Below are positions 49,310 through 58,188 of a stretch of 59,847 nucleotides of DNA, in pieces. Both the position numbers and the translations under genes were made by a program. A model generated the notes under the pieces. It was not told the origin of the DNA. It made no database searches and saw only the letters and a list, made by a program, of their open reading frames with translations. How positions within the stretch are numbered: position 1 is the first letter of the stretch; each line of letters starts with the position of its first letter. Source of the DNA: Thermococcus sp. (GTDB taxonomy: Archaea; Methanobacteriota_B; Thermococci; Thermococcales; Thermococcaceae); assembly GCF_026988555.1 (NCBI RefSeq), contig NZ_JALSLB010000030.1:1-59847 (forward strand), read 5' to 3'.

Positions 49310-50632
49310 ATGGGCTATGAGCGACGTGTTTTACTGAGGCATTCATTGGCTTCTATGGTGGCCCTAGGTTTAACGGGCCTCAGCAGGTTTGTGTACAGCG
49401 TCGTTGTGTCGAGGCGTTTTGGTGTTGAAGAACTCGGCCGTGCAAATTCCCTCCTATCACAGGCGTTTCTCCTGGCAATACCCCTAAGCTTCTTCGCAGT
49501 GGCCCTTGGGAAGTACTCCTCTGAATTCCTTGGTAGGGGAAGATGGCAATCCATCCGGGCCATAACGGGGCCTTCATTCATCCTTCCACTCCTGGGGTTG
49601 CTTCTTATCCCCGTAAACCTGTATCTTGCGTTGATCGCGGTGTTCAGGGCCCTCCAACTAACGTTTCGATCCTTTCTCTATGGGGTGCACAGGGGGGAGC
49701 ATTATGCATACATTATCCTAATAGCTTTTTCGGGCTTTTTAGCGGGCTTCCTTGTTCACAGCCTCTACGCCCCATACCTGCTTTTCTTGGGGTTGATATC
49801 TCTCATCGCCTTCTCGTATCTTGCTGTGTTCAACCTGCTTGGAACACCACATCGTGAAGAACTGCGTCTCCTTGTGTCCTACTCCTTCTTTGCGTTCCTA
49901 GGCACACTATCTGGGGTGTTCTTGATTCAGGGACCGTACTTCTTGGGTGAACGCCTTGGGGGCGCTGAAGTGGGGGGGGAAGTGTCTGCGGCTCTTTCCG
50001 CGGCGTTTCTATTGAGTTACCTGCCCCAGGTTCTCCAGTCCGCCATAATGCCGCTGTTTTCTTACAAATACGGACGCGATGAGAAGGACTACGTAAAACG
50101 ACTTTCCGAGGAAACCACGGTCTTCCTAATAACAACAACCGCTCTGCTTGTGTTCCTCCTGATGCTCGTGGGTGGGGAGTTGCTCGGTCTCTTCTTTGGC
50201 TTTAACGTGGGGACCCCTTTCTACTTGGCCCTTATCGCCATGGAACTCTATATAGCCTACAACCCAAGTATAGTTGCGCTCAACTCAACGGCCTACGTGA
50301 GAACGGGTACGATGATTTCCCTCGTGGGGGCTGCTGTCTCCCTTGTCTCTTGGCTTCTACTGATACCGACCCAGGGTGCCATCGGTGTTATGGTGGGTCT
50401 GATACTCGGATACGGTGCCATCCTACTCGGGACCGCCACCTATGCAGTGCGTCTTCTTTCAGTTTCCCCTTCTGTGTACCGGCCCCTCTTGATCGCCGTT
50501 TTCCTCCAGTTGCCGGTTTTCCTCTCGAAGATTCTCCTCTTGGTGGGTGCCTGTGTGTTCGTTGTTTATGAACAAGGAATAATCGGGGAGATGATTTCGG
50601 TCTTCAGGTCCTTCCGTGGTAGAGGATCCTGA
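49310..50632 (+). CDS. Polysaccharide flippase-like membrane protein (MOP superfamily)
   Basis: 440 residues with about 12 membrane helices. The start (LASMVALGLTGLSRFVYSVVVSRRFGVEELG) is the typical first helix and loop of Wzx-type flippases, which move lipid-linked sugars across the membrane. A role in N-glycan or exopolysaccharide export is likely but unproven. No clear ribosome binding site; GGGCTATGAGCG context suggests a leaderless or weakly initiated start. The 3' end overlaps the convergent gene by 29 bases. Confidence 0.82.
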   Translation: MGYERRVLLRHSLASMVALGLTGLSRFVYSVVVSRRFGVEELGRANSLLSQAFLLAIPLSFFAVALGKYSSEFLGRGRWQSIRAITGPSFILPLLGLLLIPVNLYLALIAVFRALQLTFRSFLYGVHRGEHYAYIILIAFSGFLAGFLVHSLYAPYLLFLGLISLIAFSYLAVFNLLGTPHREELRLLVSYSFFAFLGTLSGVFLIQGPYFLGERLGGAEVGGEVSAALSAAFLLSYLPQVLQSAIMPLFSYKYGRDEKDYVKRLSEETTVFLITTTALLVFLLMLVGGELLGLFFGFNVGTPFYLALIAMELYIAYNPSIVALNSTAYVRTGTMISLVGAAVSLVSWLLLIPTQGAIGVMVGLILGYGAILLGTATYAVRLLSVSPSVYRPLLIAVFLQLPVFLSKILLLVGACVFVVYEQGIIGEMISVFRSFRGRGS

Positions 50633-51359
50633 TCAGGTCTTCCGGCAACCCTTCATTTTTTATACGATCTTCCACGAGTTTTTTATCATACTCCACCTTA
50701 ATGAACTTGGTGTGGAGGGTTTCCGTGTCCACCAAGGCAAACGTTGCTCTGTGGGCTTTTCCCGGGGGGAGTCCTGTGCTTCCCGGACAGATCACACGTC
50801 CGTAGCGGGTCATGGCGTTAACGGGGTATTTTGGGGAGGCCACCAGAAGCATCTCGTAGTCCTTAATCGGCCGCATTAAGGCCTCATAGTAACTGGATGG
50901 TTGTTCTGGGAGAACCCTTCCTCCAAACGGATTCAATGGGCTTCCGTAAACCCCGAATATCTCGTTCTTTCCTATCCTGTCTACGAGGTATATCTGAGTG
51001 TCCCTTATGAACTCCCTGCCCTCATGCCCCAGTTCCTCCCAAGTGTGCTTCAGTGAGGCCTTAATATGAGGCTCCACGTCAAGGCGGTCAATGTAGTCCG
51101 TACCCTCGCCGTGAGGGTCACTGGCGGCTATGAACTGATCTAGCTCACCCCGGATTACTTTCACCTGATTGCTCTTTAGGAGGCTTCTGAGAGTGTCAAC
51201 TACCTCCCGGGGGTATGGGAACAGTCCCACTAGGTTCCCTAGAATGTAGTACCTGTCTACTCGATATCCTTCTTCCTTCAGTCTCTCCAGCTTCTCAAGG
51301 GCTGCGGCCAGGGCAGGGAAGTTTCCGGCTATGTTGGCAAGAACCGCCGCGTACACCAT
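50604..51359 (-). CDS. Metallophosphoesterase-fold protein without metal ligands
   Basis: 251 residues in the fold of the archaeal DevT/YfcE-like phosphatases. The landmark motifs are recognisable but altered: DxHGN is NIAGN (N9, A11), GD is G41-N42, GNHD is GELD (E72), the later His is Tyr138 in GVYGSP, and GHTHIP is ASPKYP. The non-catalytic CPGSTGLPPG is intact. So the fold is probably kept but dinuclear metal binding lost. ATG at 51359 follows GAGGTGGGGAGC. Confidence 0.85.
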   Translation of the reverse strand: MVYAAVLANIAGNFPALAAALEKLERLKEEGYRVDRYYILGNLVGLFPYPREVVDTLRSLLKSNQVKVIRGELDQFIAASDPHGEGTDYIDRLDVEPHIKASLKHTWEELGHEGREFIRDTQIYLVDRIGKNEIFGVYGSPLNPFGGRVLPEQPSSYYEALMRPIKDYEMLLVASPKYPVNAMTRYGRVICPGSTGLPPGKAHRATFALVDTETLHTKFIKVEYDKKLVEDRIKNEGLPEDLIRILYHGRT

Positions 51360-51689
51360 GCTCCCCACCTCTTCCTATTTTCTTACTAAAATTAACTAAA
51401 AGGTTCAAAATATTTAAAGGTTTCGGAGGCCTTGGGCCGTCCATCAAGACGTCGAGAATTGCATGCTACTTAAAAGAAATGATTTAATAATGGGCTGCAC
51501 AAAGATTGCCGGTTTGGAAGGTTTTTGCTTAACTCAGTGCCCGACGGTGCCTTGGATGGGCGAGACATCCCCCGGAGGGGACTTTTGGTGGGACAGTCCT
51601 AAAATTCGCCCATGCGGGCTGCGTATCGCAAAACAGTCACCAGAAGGTCAGAATTACCCTTGAAACTTTACACCAGAAAAGTTTACTGA
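51360..51689. other. Non-coding interval with possible structured RNA
   Basis: No supportable gene. TATA-like CTTAAAAGAAA (about 51469-51479) and TTTAATAATG (51483-51492) could drive plus-strand transcription. Nested inverted repeats between 51521 and 51634 could fold into one branched structure; see findings. A degenerate AAACTTT/AAAGTTT palindrome (51663-51684) lies just after the tRNA-Arg 3' end. Confidence 0.55.
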
Positions 51690-51767
51690 TGGCGGACCGG
51701 CGGGGATTCGAACCCCGGACCTGCGGCTTAGGAGGCCGCCGCCCTATCCTAGCTAGGCTACCGGTCC
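51690..51767 (-). tRNA. tRNA-Arg (anticodon CCT)
   Basis: Acceptor GGACCGG pairs with CCGGTCC; anticodon stem GCGGC/GCCGC with loop CTCCTAA (anticodon CCT); T arm CGGGG-TTCGAAT-CCCCG; CCA encoded. The promoter (TTTAAATATC, minus strand, about 51795-51804) overlaps that of the divergent lrp gene. Confidence 0.95.
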
Positions 51768-51834
51768 ACTGCCCGCTATCCCCCTCAGGGGAATGATATT
51801 TAAACTTTACGGTGGAGTTTCCATGGTGGTGTGT

Positions 51835-52287
51835 ATGGTCGATGCTCTTGATCTGAGGATCCTCAGTCTGCTTCAGGAAAACGCTCGTCTTTCCTATCGA
51901 GAAATTGCCCGTGAGCTCAAGGTTGCGGTCGGCACCGTCTACAACAGGATAAAGCGGATGGAGGAAGAGGGTGTTATAAAGGGGTTCGCGCCCCTGTTGG
52001 ACTACGAGAAGCTGGGATTTGGTCTAACCGCCGTTATTGGAATCAAGGCAAACGGCCGTAAGATAATCGAGATCGAGCGTGAGGTGGCTAAGGAGGACAG
52101 CGTCCTGCTGGTTTACGATATTACTGGGGAGTACGACATCTTCGTGGTCGCTAAGTTCAAGGACAGGGCCGATATGAACCGCTTCGTTAAGTGGCTGCTC
52201 TCCCTCGACGGTGTGGAAAAAACGAACACGAGCGTTGCGATGCAGGTCGTTAAGGAGGAACCCAGAGTACGGCTACTGGAGGACTAA
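51835..52287 (+). CDS. Lrp/AsnC family transcriptional regulator
   Basis: 150 residues: N-terminal HTH (LDLRILSLLQENARLSYREIARELKVAVGTVYNRIKRMEEEGVI) and C-terminal RAM domain (VYDITGEYDIFVVAKFKDRADMNRF). Ligand and targets unknown. ATG at 51835 follows GGTGGTGTGT; an ATG at 51823 is possible. A CCCC-TCA-GGGG palindrome at 51781-51791 lies in the shared promoter region and could be an operator. The 3' end overlaps the convergent gene by 15 bases. Confidence 0.92.
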   Translation: MVDALDLRILSLLQENARLSYREIARELKVAVGTVYNRIKRMEEEGVIKGFAPLLDYEKLGFGLTAVIGIKANGRKIIEIEREVAKEDSVLLVYDITGEYDIFVVAKFKDRADMNRFVKWLLSLDGVEKTNTSVAMQVVKEEPRVRLLED

Positions 52288-52599
52288 AACCTCTTCTAGG
52301 AAGCGTCTAGCGAACTCGTCGAAGCTCTCTGCTGGGAGCATCACGTCTTTTCCGTTTACCTTTCCATCAAACACCCATGTCTTCTCCGCTATCTCCAGGA
52401 TTCTTGTGAAGCTTGGGTTTGCGTCCACCACCGAGTTTACTAGCCTACTGAACTCCTCTTCGCTGGCGTTTCTGATGACCCCCTCGATCACCACGACTTT
52501 GCCGCAGTCCTCCTCAGAACAGCGGAATTTGAAGGGGATCCCGGGCTCGGCCTCAACTGGTATCGTGAGCCCGGCGGCGTTGTAGATGAAGAACTTCAT
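52273..52599 (-). CDS. Uncharacterised 108-residue protein
   Basis: 108 residues: beta-rich N-terminal half with CSEEDCGKVVVIEG, helical C-terminal half ending FDEFARRFLEEVLVLQ. Function not recognised. Its ATG is six bases downstream of the stop of the HTH-phosphoribosyltransferase gene, so both are in one operon. GAGTGATTGAG is the ribosome binding site. Confidence 0.75.
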   Translation of the reverse strand: MKFFIYNAAGLTIPVEAEPGIPFKFRCSEEDCGKVVVIEGVIRNASEEEFSRLVNSVVDANPSFTRILEIAEKTWVFDGKVNGKDVMLPAESFDEFARRFLEEVLVLQ

Positions 52600-52604
52600 C
52601 TCAA

Positions 52605-53321
52605 TCACTCCAGCCGTATGAGGCTGTCCACAGGGATGCTGTACTCATGCTTTATCCTGTCGATTACGTCACCAACGCTCACAAGGAAGAACATCCCCAC
52701 TGGTTTGGCGCCTGCTTGTCTGCACATATCTAGAAGGGCTTTTTGGGTTTCCCCACTTCTTATGACGTCGTCCACTATCAGGACGTTTTCTCCCCGTTTG
52801 AGGGCCCACTGCGGCAGGTAGAGGGTTGTAACACTCCCCAACGCGCTCGGGATGTAGCTGACCTCGTAGAATTTTTTGACCCCTACCTCCTTTTTCTTCT
52901 TGGCATAGACTAGGTCCACCCCAAGCTCTTTCGCCACATGAACGCCTATGGGGATTCCGTCGGTGGCCGCCGTAAGAACCTTGTCAACGTTTTTGTCGGC
53001 GAATTTACCTGCCACCTCCTCGGCTATCAGCGTCATCAGGGCCGTGTCGCTGATGACCGGCATGTTGTCGAAGAGCCCGTGTTCGTCGAATTTGATCCTC
53101 TTCCGTACCTCTTCTTCGATGTTTATGTATGGGGCCAGGAGACCCAACAGTTCCCGCGTCCTCTCCGTGCTTGGGAGAACCTTTCCGCGCACGTACCTGT
53201 TGAGGACGGTGATTGGGAGTCCGGTTATTTTGGAGAGCTCCTCGTAAGTGTAGTTCTTTTTGAGCAGTCTGAGTATCCTTACAAGCCTCAACTTTTCCTG
53301 CACTGCTTTCAGCTGGCTCAT
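52605..53321 (-). CDS. HTH-phosphoribosyltransferase regulator (GfcR/PyrE-like)
   Basis: 238 residues: N-terminal HTH (YEELSKITGLPITVLNRYVRGKVLPSTERT, about 25-55) fused to a type I phosphoribosyltransferase domain with the PRPP loop VLIVDDVIRSGET. This is the architecture of the archaeal GfcR family, first studied in haloarchaea as a sugar-catabolism regulator and often annotated orotate phosphoribosyltransferase. In Thermococcales its targets are unknown. Enzymatic PyrE activity is less likely because of the HTH fusion. Confidence 0.88.
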   Translation of the reverse strand: MSQLKAVQEKLRLVRILRLLKKNYTYEELSKITGLPITVLNRYVRGKVLPSTERTRELLGLLAPYINIEEEVRKRIKFDEHGLFDNMPVISDTALMTLIAEEVAGKFADKNVDKVLTAATDGIPIGVHVAKELGVDLVYAKKKKEVGVKKFYEVSYIPSALGSVTTLYLPQWALKRGENVLIVDDVIRSGETQKALLDMCRQAGAKPVGMFFLVSVGDVIDRIKHEYSIPVDSLIRLE

Positions 53322-53376
53322 TCTTTACACCTCCGATGCCAGAAGTTTAACAAAAAAATGTATAAATACGTTTCGG

Positions 53377-53877
53377 TCACCGTCCTTGGTTCACAATATC
53401 CCTATGATACCTTCCCAGCAGATCACCGTATTCCCTCATAAGGAACTCCTTGGTCACGGGCTCTCCGTCTGGATGACCAACACCGGGACAGAATGTGTCC
53501 TCCTTAATGTAAACTTCCATGAGATTCCTGTTTTTTGTAAATATGAATGGATAAAGCCTGCACGCGAGTGGACGGTGATCGTATATCCTACACTTCTTTG
53601 TCTCTGGGTCTAGGAAGACGCAGGAATCGTCCAGGGAGCGCTTTTTAAGGGCATATCCAAGGAATCTATCGCCGCGGTAGAAGGCTTTTTCGTAGTCCAC
53701 GAATTCCCATGCGTTGTATCCCAGGTCCTCTATAGTCTCCACATCCTCGTCCCGTAGGGGTATCTCCAGGTTGCTGCAGCACAGGCCACAGTTCTCAACG
53801 CACTTGAACTTGAAGGTGGGGTCGTACTCCACCTTCAGGGTGTCCAGGTGAACGATGGCCACCCACCTGTTCTCCAA
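53377..53877 (-). CDS. YkgJ-family cysteine cluster protein
   Basis: 166 residues with CVENCGLCC near residue 26, CVFLDPETKKCRIYDHRPLACRLYP, and a later Cys (FCPG), the eight-cysteine pattern of putative zinc/iron-chelating UPF0153/YkgJ proteins. Function unknown. Start is a TTG at 53877 after GGGGGTGAGTGG. Third gene in the SRP54-RAM-YkgJ minus-strand run. Confidence 0.85.
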   Translation of the reverse strand: MENRWVAIVHLDTLKVEYDPTFKFKCVENCGLCCSNLEIPLRDEDVETIEDLGYNAWEFVDYEKAFYRGDRFLGYALKKRSLDDSCVFLDPETKKCRIYDHRPLACRLYPFIFTKNRNLMEVYIKEDTFCPGVGHPDGEPVTKEFLMREYGDLLGRYHRDIVNQGR

Positions 53878-53881
53878 CCAC

Positions 53882-54121
53882 TCACCCCCGGTAGGAGCTG
53901 GCTATGAGGGTCTCCGTCATCTCGATGTTCCCGATCCTCCTCAGGACTTCATCGTGGAACTGATCCAGTAGGTGGATATCCGGAACCTCCACCCTCAGCA
54001 GCAGGTCGTATTCTCCGTAAACCCGATATATCTCTTTAATGTCCTCCCTCTTCTTAAGCTCCCTGTAGACCTTTTCCTCGGTCCCCGGCTTAACAACCAC
54101 TAGCACAAAAGCTTCTATCAT
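53882..54121 (-). CDS. Stand-alone RAM (Lrp/AsnC ligand-binding) domain protein
   Basis: 79 residues, equal to the C-terminal domain of Lrp proteins without the [23 protein letters not shown] and [22 protein letters not shown]. Such proteins form oligomers and bind amino acids; their partner here is unknown. The ATG overlaps the stop of srp54, so expression is tied to SRP54. Confidence 0.9.
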   Translation of the reverse strand: MIEAFVLVVVKPGTEEKVYRELKKREDIKEIYRVYGEYDLLLRVEVPDIHLLDQFHDEVLRRIGNIEMTETLIASSYRG

Positions 54122-55464
54122 ATACCGAACCCCCCAAGGTTAAATTTACGGGCCATCTTGGCCAGTTTTCTTTTATCCATGCTTTTAAACATCTTCTTCA
54201 TTTGATGGTACTGGTTCAGGAGTTCCCGAACTTCTCTTGTTGTGGTCCCTGAGCCCCTGGCTATGCGTTTAATCCGCGAGTAACTTATTATATCTGGCTT
54301 CTCAAGCTCTTCCTCGGTCATGGAGTCCATTATTATCCTGTAGCGCTTAAGCTTCTCCTCTCCAACTTTAACCATGTCGTCGGGTAGACTGTAGCCCATT
54401 CCTGGGATCATCTGCAGTATCTGTTTAAGGGGGCCCATTTTCCCCATGGCTTCCAGCTGGGTGTACATGTCCTTCAGGTTGAATTTGCCCCTCAGGAATT
54501 TCTCAACGTCCTCCTCCTTGAGTTCCTGCTGTTTCTGTAGCTCTTCAAATTTCTCCAGCAACCCCTGAATGTCTCCTAGCCCAAGCAGTCTGGAAACGAA
54601 GCGCTTGGGGTCAAAGGGTTCTATGTCATCTATCCTTTCCCCAACGCCTATGAATTTTATGGGGGCCCCGGTGGCGGCGACCGCTGAGAGGGCCCCTCCA
54701 CCCTTGGCCGAGCCGTCCAGCTTCGTCACTATTATCGAGCCTATTGGGGTAGCCTCTTTAAATGCCAGTGCCTGATTGTACGCCTGCTGGCCCAGGGTCC
54801 CGTCTATTACCAGGATAACCTCATGGGGTTTTACTGAGGAGGATATCTGCGTCATTTCCTCGATTAGTCCCTTCTCCTCTTTGTGACGTCCAGCGGAGTC
54901 CACGATTATTACGTCAACTCTCTTCTCTTTGAAGTGTTTGACCCCCTCCCTGGCTAGCTTCACCGCGTCTTTTTCCGAGGGATCGCCGAAAACTTCCACT
55001 CCAAACGGCTCCACGAGCTGTTTAAGCTGGTGGTACGCTCCCGGACGCCACGTGTCGGAGCATACAAGGCCGACCCGGTAACCCCTTTTCTGGAAATAGC
55101 GGGCGAGTTTGGCGATGCTCGTTGTCTTGCCGGATCCCTGGATACCCACTGTCAGGAGGATGGTTGGTCTCTCCCTGATCTCAATCGGCTTTGCTTCGGT
55201 TCCGAGGAATTTGGTGAGTTCTTCGTATACTATCTTGATTATGTGCTCCTTCTTTGAGACGCCCGCGGGGGGTTCCTCCTCCAACGCACGCTTTTCTATT
55301 GTCTTGGTCAACTGGAGGACGAGCTTAACGTTAACATCAGCCTGTATAAGTGCTCTCTGAATATCGCGCACTACCTCTTTTACAGTTGCCTCATCCACGG
55401 TACGGGAACGGGCAAGCTTCCTAAGTGCACTGTTGAGTGCTTTTCCCAGCTTCTCCAGGGCCAT
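54118..55464 (-). CDS. srp54: Signal recognition particle protein SRP54
   Basis: 448 residues: N domain (1-about 90), G domain with G1 [21 protein letters not shown]3 VDSAGRH and [14 protein letters not shown], then Met-rich M domain with [10 protein letters not shown] and the RNA-binding [11 protein letters not shown]. Recognises signal sequences on ribosomes and docks with FtsY, feeding SecY. ATG at 55464 follows GGTGGGAGAG; the longer frame contains non-conserved sequence and the TATA box (GTTTATAAAT, about 55495-55504). Confidence 0.97.
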   Translation of the reverse strand: MALEKLGKALNSALRKLARSRTVDEATVKEVVRDIQRALIQADVNVKLVLQLTKTIEKRALEEEPPAGVSKKEHIIKIVYEELTKFLGTEAKPIEIRERPTILLTVGIQGSGKTTSIAKLARYFQKRGYRVGLVCSDTWRPGAYHQLKQLVEPFGVEVFGDPSEKDAVKLAREGVKHFKEKRVDVIIVDSAGRHKEEKGLIEEMTQISSSVKPHEVILVIDGTLGQQAYNQALAFKEATPIGSIIVTKLDGSAKGGGALSAVAATGAPIKFIGVGERIDDIEPFDPKRFVSRLLGLGDIQGLLEKFEELQKQQELKEEDVEKFLRGKFNLKDMYTQLEAMGKMGPLKQILQMIPGMGYSLPDDMVKVGEEKLKRYRIIMDSMTEEELEKPDIISYSRIKRIARGSGTTTREVRELLNQYHQMKKMFKSMDKRKLAKMARKFNLGGFGI

Positions 55465-55642
55465 CTCTCCCACCGTACCTGAATGGTTTCTATTGTTTAT
55501 AAATGGTTGGGACGGGGTGGTATCTATTTTCCCCAGACAGACGTGCTCCACATTAGATAGACAATTGACGATATCATGTTTAACGAATGTCTATCAGAAA
55601 ACCTTTTATACAATAAAGTTGTAGGATATCATGGTGATATCT

Positions 55643-55852
55643 ATGACTACGGTAATTAAACGTGACACCCGGAAGTTTATGAAGGAATTGCGGGTCCATT
55701 ACGGCGATGTTTGGAAAATGCCCTCCAGCAGGTATCTCTCCAAGCCGGATTTCATTGTCGTTGACCCCCGCACTGGTAAAAAGACCAAGGTTAGTTTCGT
55801 ATCACTCGACGATGGAGAGGTCGTCGGAGTGGTTTACGACGAGCTTGGATGA
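55643..55852 (+). CDS. Small uncharacterised protein
   Basis: 69 residues, basic N-terminal helix (VIKRDTRKFMKELRVHYGD) and beta-rich C-terminus (DFIVVDPRTGKKTKVSFVSLDDGEVVGVVYDEL). No family recognised. Good signals: TATA box CCTTTTATACA (about 55600-55611) and GGTGATATCT ahead of the ATG, so it is very likely expressed. Confidence 0.72.
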   Translation: MTTVIKRDTRKFMKELRVHYGDVWKMPSSRYLSKPDFIVVDPRTGKKTKVSFVSLDDGEVVGVVYDELG

Positions 55853-55982
55853 CTTTTTCGTCTTTTGCCTTAATTCATTCCGCAACGAGCCTGTACCTGA
55901 TTTTGCCATGTTGTTTCCGTTCTACTGCGCTGTCGAGAAACTATTAAATACTTGAACTCCTTAAATCCTACGGTGAAAATAG

Positions 55983-57287
55983 ATGCCCCGCGATATTTAC
56001 CGGGAGGCCCTTGATCTCGCTTCTAACATCCGAGACCGGTACCTCCGTGCGGTAACGTACGCAAAGATCGGTTATTATTTTTACCGGCTGAAAAACCCCC
56101 GGTACAAGGAAGCGTTTAAACGATCGTTTAACGCCCTGGAGACCATAGAAAACCCTCCTCTGATGGTGCGGGCGATGATAGAACTGGGCACCTACCTCGC
56201 CAATGTGGGGGCATCCAGTGCGAGTAAAGTTTTCCAGCAGGCGGATGAGATCATCTCCGATTTCCCCCAGCCCCTGAAGGATGAACTCATAGAGGTTCTC
56301 GTGCTTCGTCTTCTGGAGCTTGAGATGGTGGACGATGCCCTCTTCTACGTGGTTGATATAGAGGACAACGTGAAGCGCAACGATCTTCTCCTCAAAATAC
56401 TCCGGGTCTATTTAAAAGCCGGGAAAATGCGTAAGGCCCGCCTGATTCTTGAGCAACTAAAGGACGAACCCTGGCACTCCATAGGCTCCATCGAGACCAT
56501 TAAGGAACATCTGAAGAGAGAGGAGTTCGGCAGTGCAATACGAGTCCTTCAGGGCCTTAAGAGCGAGTACTGGCTGGGGGACGCGATGAAGGAAGTGGCC
56601 TCCTACCTTAAAACTACGGATGTTCCAAGGGCGACGTACGAGAAGTTCGTTGAGATAGCCCTCGGGATGTCGACGGAGAACGGATTCGGCATCCTGAAAT
56701 CCCTCCTAGTGGGCCTTGCCGCACAGGGCGAACTGGAGTTTGTTATCGGTGTTTTGAGCAGGTTGTCAGCCGAGCAGAGGTTGGAGATTGCTAGAGGTAT
56801 TGTTCTTACGGTCCTTGATAACGAGACCGTTCTTGAGAACCTCGTCGGCTCTCTCCAGGGACCGGAACGTGAGGAGCTTTCCCGTTTCATCCTCGACAAC
56901 CTGCTGGAGTCTACCCCCGATGTCAAGTACCGGTCGCTCGTTGAGAGTATTGGGGAAGTCACGAACGACGACACGCTCCTCGTTAAGGTGGTCAGGTACT
57001 TGAGCAAACTGGGTGATTTTGATGATGCGGCAAAGTTCGCCGATAGGGTGAGAGGGAACTACCTCAGGTCGCTGGCGTTTGGGAGCATCGCCACTGAGAG
57101 GCTCCAGCGGAGGGATATCGACGGTGCAATAGATGCGGCACTGGAGGTTAGGGACTCCAGGTGGGGTTCGTGGCTTCTCAGTGAGATCCTGACGAAGATA
57201 CTTGAATTGCAGGTTGAAGGCCGGATCAAGGAGGAGGACATGGAACGTAAAGCCGAAAACCAGCGCGCTTTCTGGGAGAAGGGCTAA
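55983..57287 (+). CDS. Helical-repeat (TPR-like) protein
   Basis: 434 residues, almost entirely amphipathic helices in pairs, e.g. EALDLASNIRDRYLRAVTYAKIGYYFYR, repeated near the C-terminus as AKFADRVRGNYLRSLAFGSIA and AIDAALEVRDSRWGSWLLSEI. This two-helix unit (A..A..I.D..LR..A...IA) is typical of the large thermococcal repeat proteins of unknown function; an adaptor role is plausible. GGTGAAAATAG precedes the ATG. Confidence 0.78.
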   Translation: MPRDIYREALDLASNIRDRYLRAVTYAKIGYYFYRLKNPRYKEAFKRSFNALETIENPPLMVRAMIELGTYLANVGASSASKVFQQADEIISDFPQPLKDELIEVLVLRLLELEMVDDALFYVVDIEDNVKRNDLLLKILRVYLKAGKMRKARLILEQLKDEPWHSIGSIETIKEHLKREEFGSAIRVLQGLKSEYWLGDAMKEVASYLKTTDVPRATYEKFVEIALGMSTENGFGILKSLLVGLAAQGELEFVIGVLSRLSAEQRLEIARGIVLTVLDNETVLENLVGSLQGPEREELSRFILDNLLESTPDVKYRSLVESIGEVTNDDTLLVKVVRYLSKLGDFDDAAKFADRVRGNYLRSLAFGSIATERLQRRDIDGAIDAALEVRDSRWGSWLLSEILTKILELQVEGRIKEEDMERKAENQRAFWEKG

Positions 57288-57328
57288 CGTTTTAAGCTTC
57301 CCTTCGTTTTTTCTCTCCAGGTGATACC

Positions 57329-58132
57329 ATGCCGAGGATAGCGATTATCGGAGGTTCCGGAGTCTACGACCCGAAGCTTCTCCAGAACATCAGGGAGGAG
57401 TTCGTGAGCACTCCCTACGGAAAGGTCCGGGTGAAGTTAGGTGAATACGGTGGCGAGGAAATAGCGTTCCTGGCCAGACACGGTGAGGGGCACAGCGTTC
57501 CACCCCACAAGATCAACTACCGCGCCAACATATGGGCCCTTTACGAGCTGGGTGTTGAGAGGATTCTCTCAACTTCGGCGGTAGGCTCGCTCAACGAGGC
57601 AATGAAGCCGGGCGACTTCGTTATCCTTGACCAGCTTATTGACTTCACCAAGACGAGGCACTACACATTCTATGACGGCGATGAGAGCCTGCATGACAGA
57701 AAGTTCGTTGCCCACGTGGACTTCACGGACCCGTACTGTCCCGAGCTGAGAAAGGCACTGATAACGGCCGCGAGGGAGCTTGGGTTTGAATACCATCCAA
57801 CGGGAACCTACGCCTGCATGGAGGGCCCGCGCTTTGAGACGAGGGCTGAGATAAGGGCTCTCAGGATACTCGGCGCCGACGTGGTTGGCATGACCCAGTG
57901 CCCGGAAGCCGCCTTGGCTAGGGAGCTGGAGATGTGTTACTCCAGCGTGGCCATAGTCACCAACTTCGCCGCCGGCATAAGCAGGGAGAAGCTCACCCAC
58001 ACCGAGGTCGTTGAGCTGATGGCCCAGAAGAGCGAGGAGATAAAGTACATCCTCATGAAGTCCATCAGGTACATACCGAAGGAGCGTCGCTGTGGCTGTA
58101 AGGATGCCCTAAAGGGCGCGACCGGAGACTGA
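57329..58132 (+). CDS. MTAP/PNP family nucleoside phosphorylase
   Basis: 267 residues. Phosphorolytic enzyme with IIGGSGVYD, the phosphate-site FLARHGEGH, RANIWALYELGVERIL, and EGPRFETRAEIR. Where true 5'-methylthioadenosine phosphorylases have TDYD, this one has TNFAAG, the pattern of 6-oxopurine (guanosine/inosine or methylthioinosine) phosphorylases. It is commonly labelled MTAP, but the substrate may be different. Two Cys (RCGCKD) near the C-terminus may form a disulfide of the CxC type. GTGATACC precedes the ATG. Confidence 0.88.
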   Translation: MPRIAIIGGSGVYDPKLLQNIREEFVSTPYGKVRVKLGEYGGEEIAFLARHGEGHSVPPHKINYRANIWALYELGVERILSTSAVGSLNEAMKPGDFVILDQLIDFTKTRHYTFYDGDESLHDRKFVAHVDFTDPYCPELRKALITAARELGFEYHPTGTYACMEGPRFETRAEIRALRILGADVVGMTQCPEAALARELEMCYSSVAIVTNFAAGISREKLTHTEVVELMAQKSEEIKYILMKSIRYIPKERRCGCKDALKGATGD

Positions 58133-58171
58133 TGTCCTTTCCTGTTCTTTTATCCTCTTAAAAGTGCTTAC

Positions 58172-58188
58172 GTTTTGAACTCGAGGTT
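58172..58188 (+). promoter_or_regulatory. SurR binding site upstream of the NSR-like gene
   Basis: GTT-TTG-AAC-TCGAG-GTT, exact match to GTTn3AACn5GTT. It ends about ten bases before the TATA-like GTTTAATAG (about 58198-58206), the place from which SurR activates or represses transcription. Confidence 0.82.

Noticed and set aside
51463-51663. 66-codon plus-strand open frame before tRNA-Arg
   Set aside because: No ribosome binding site and it overlaps the nested inverted repeats; structured RNA explains the region better.
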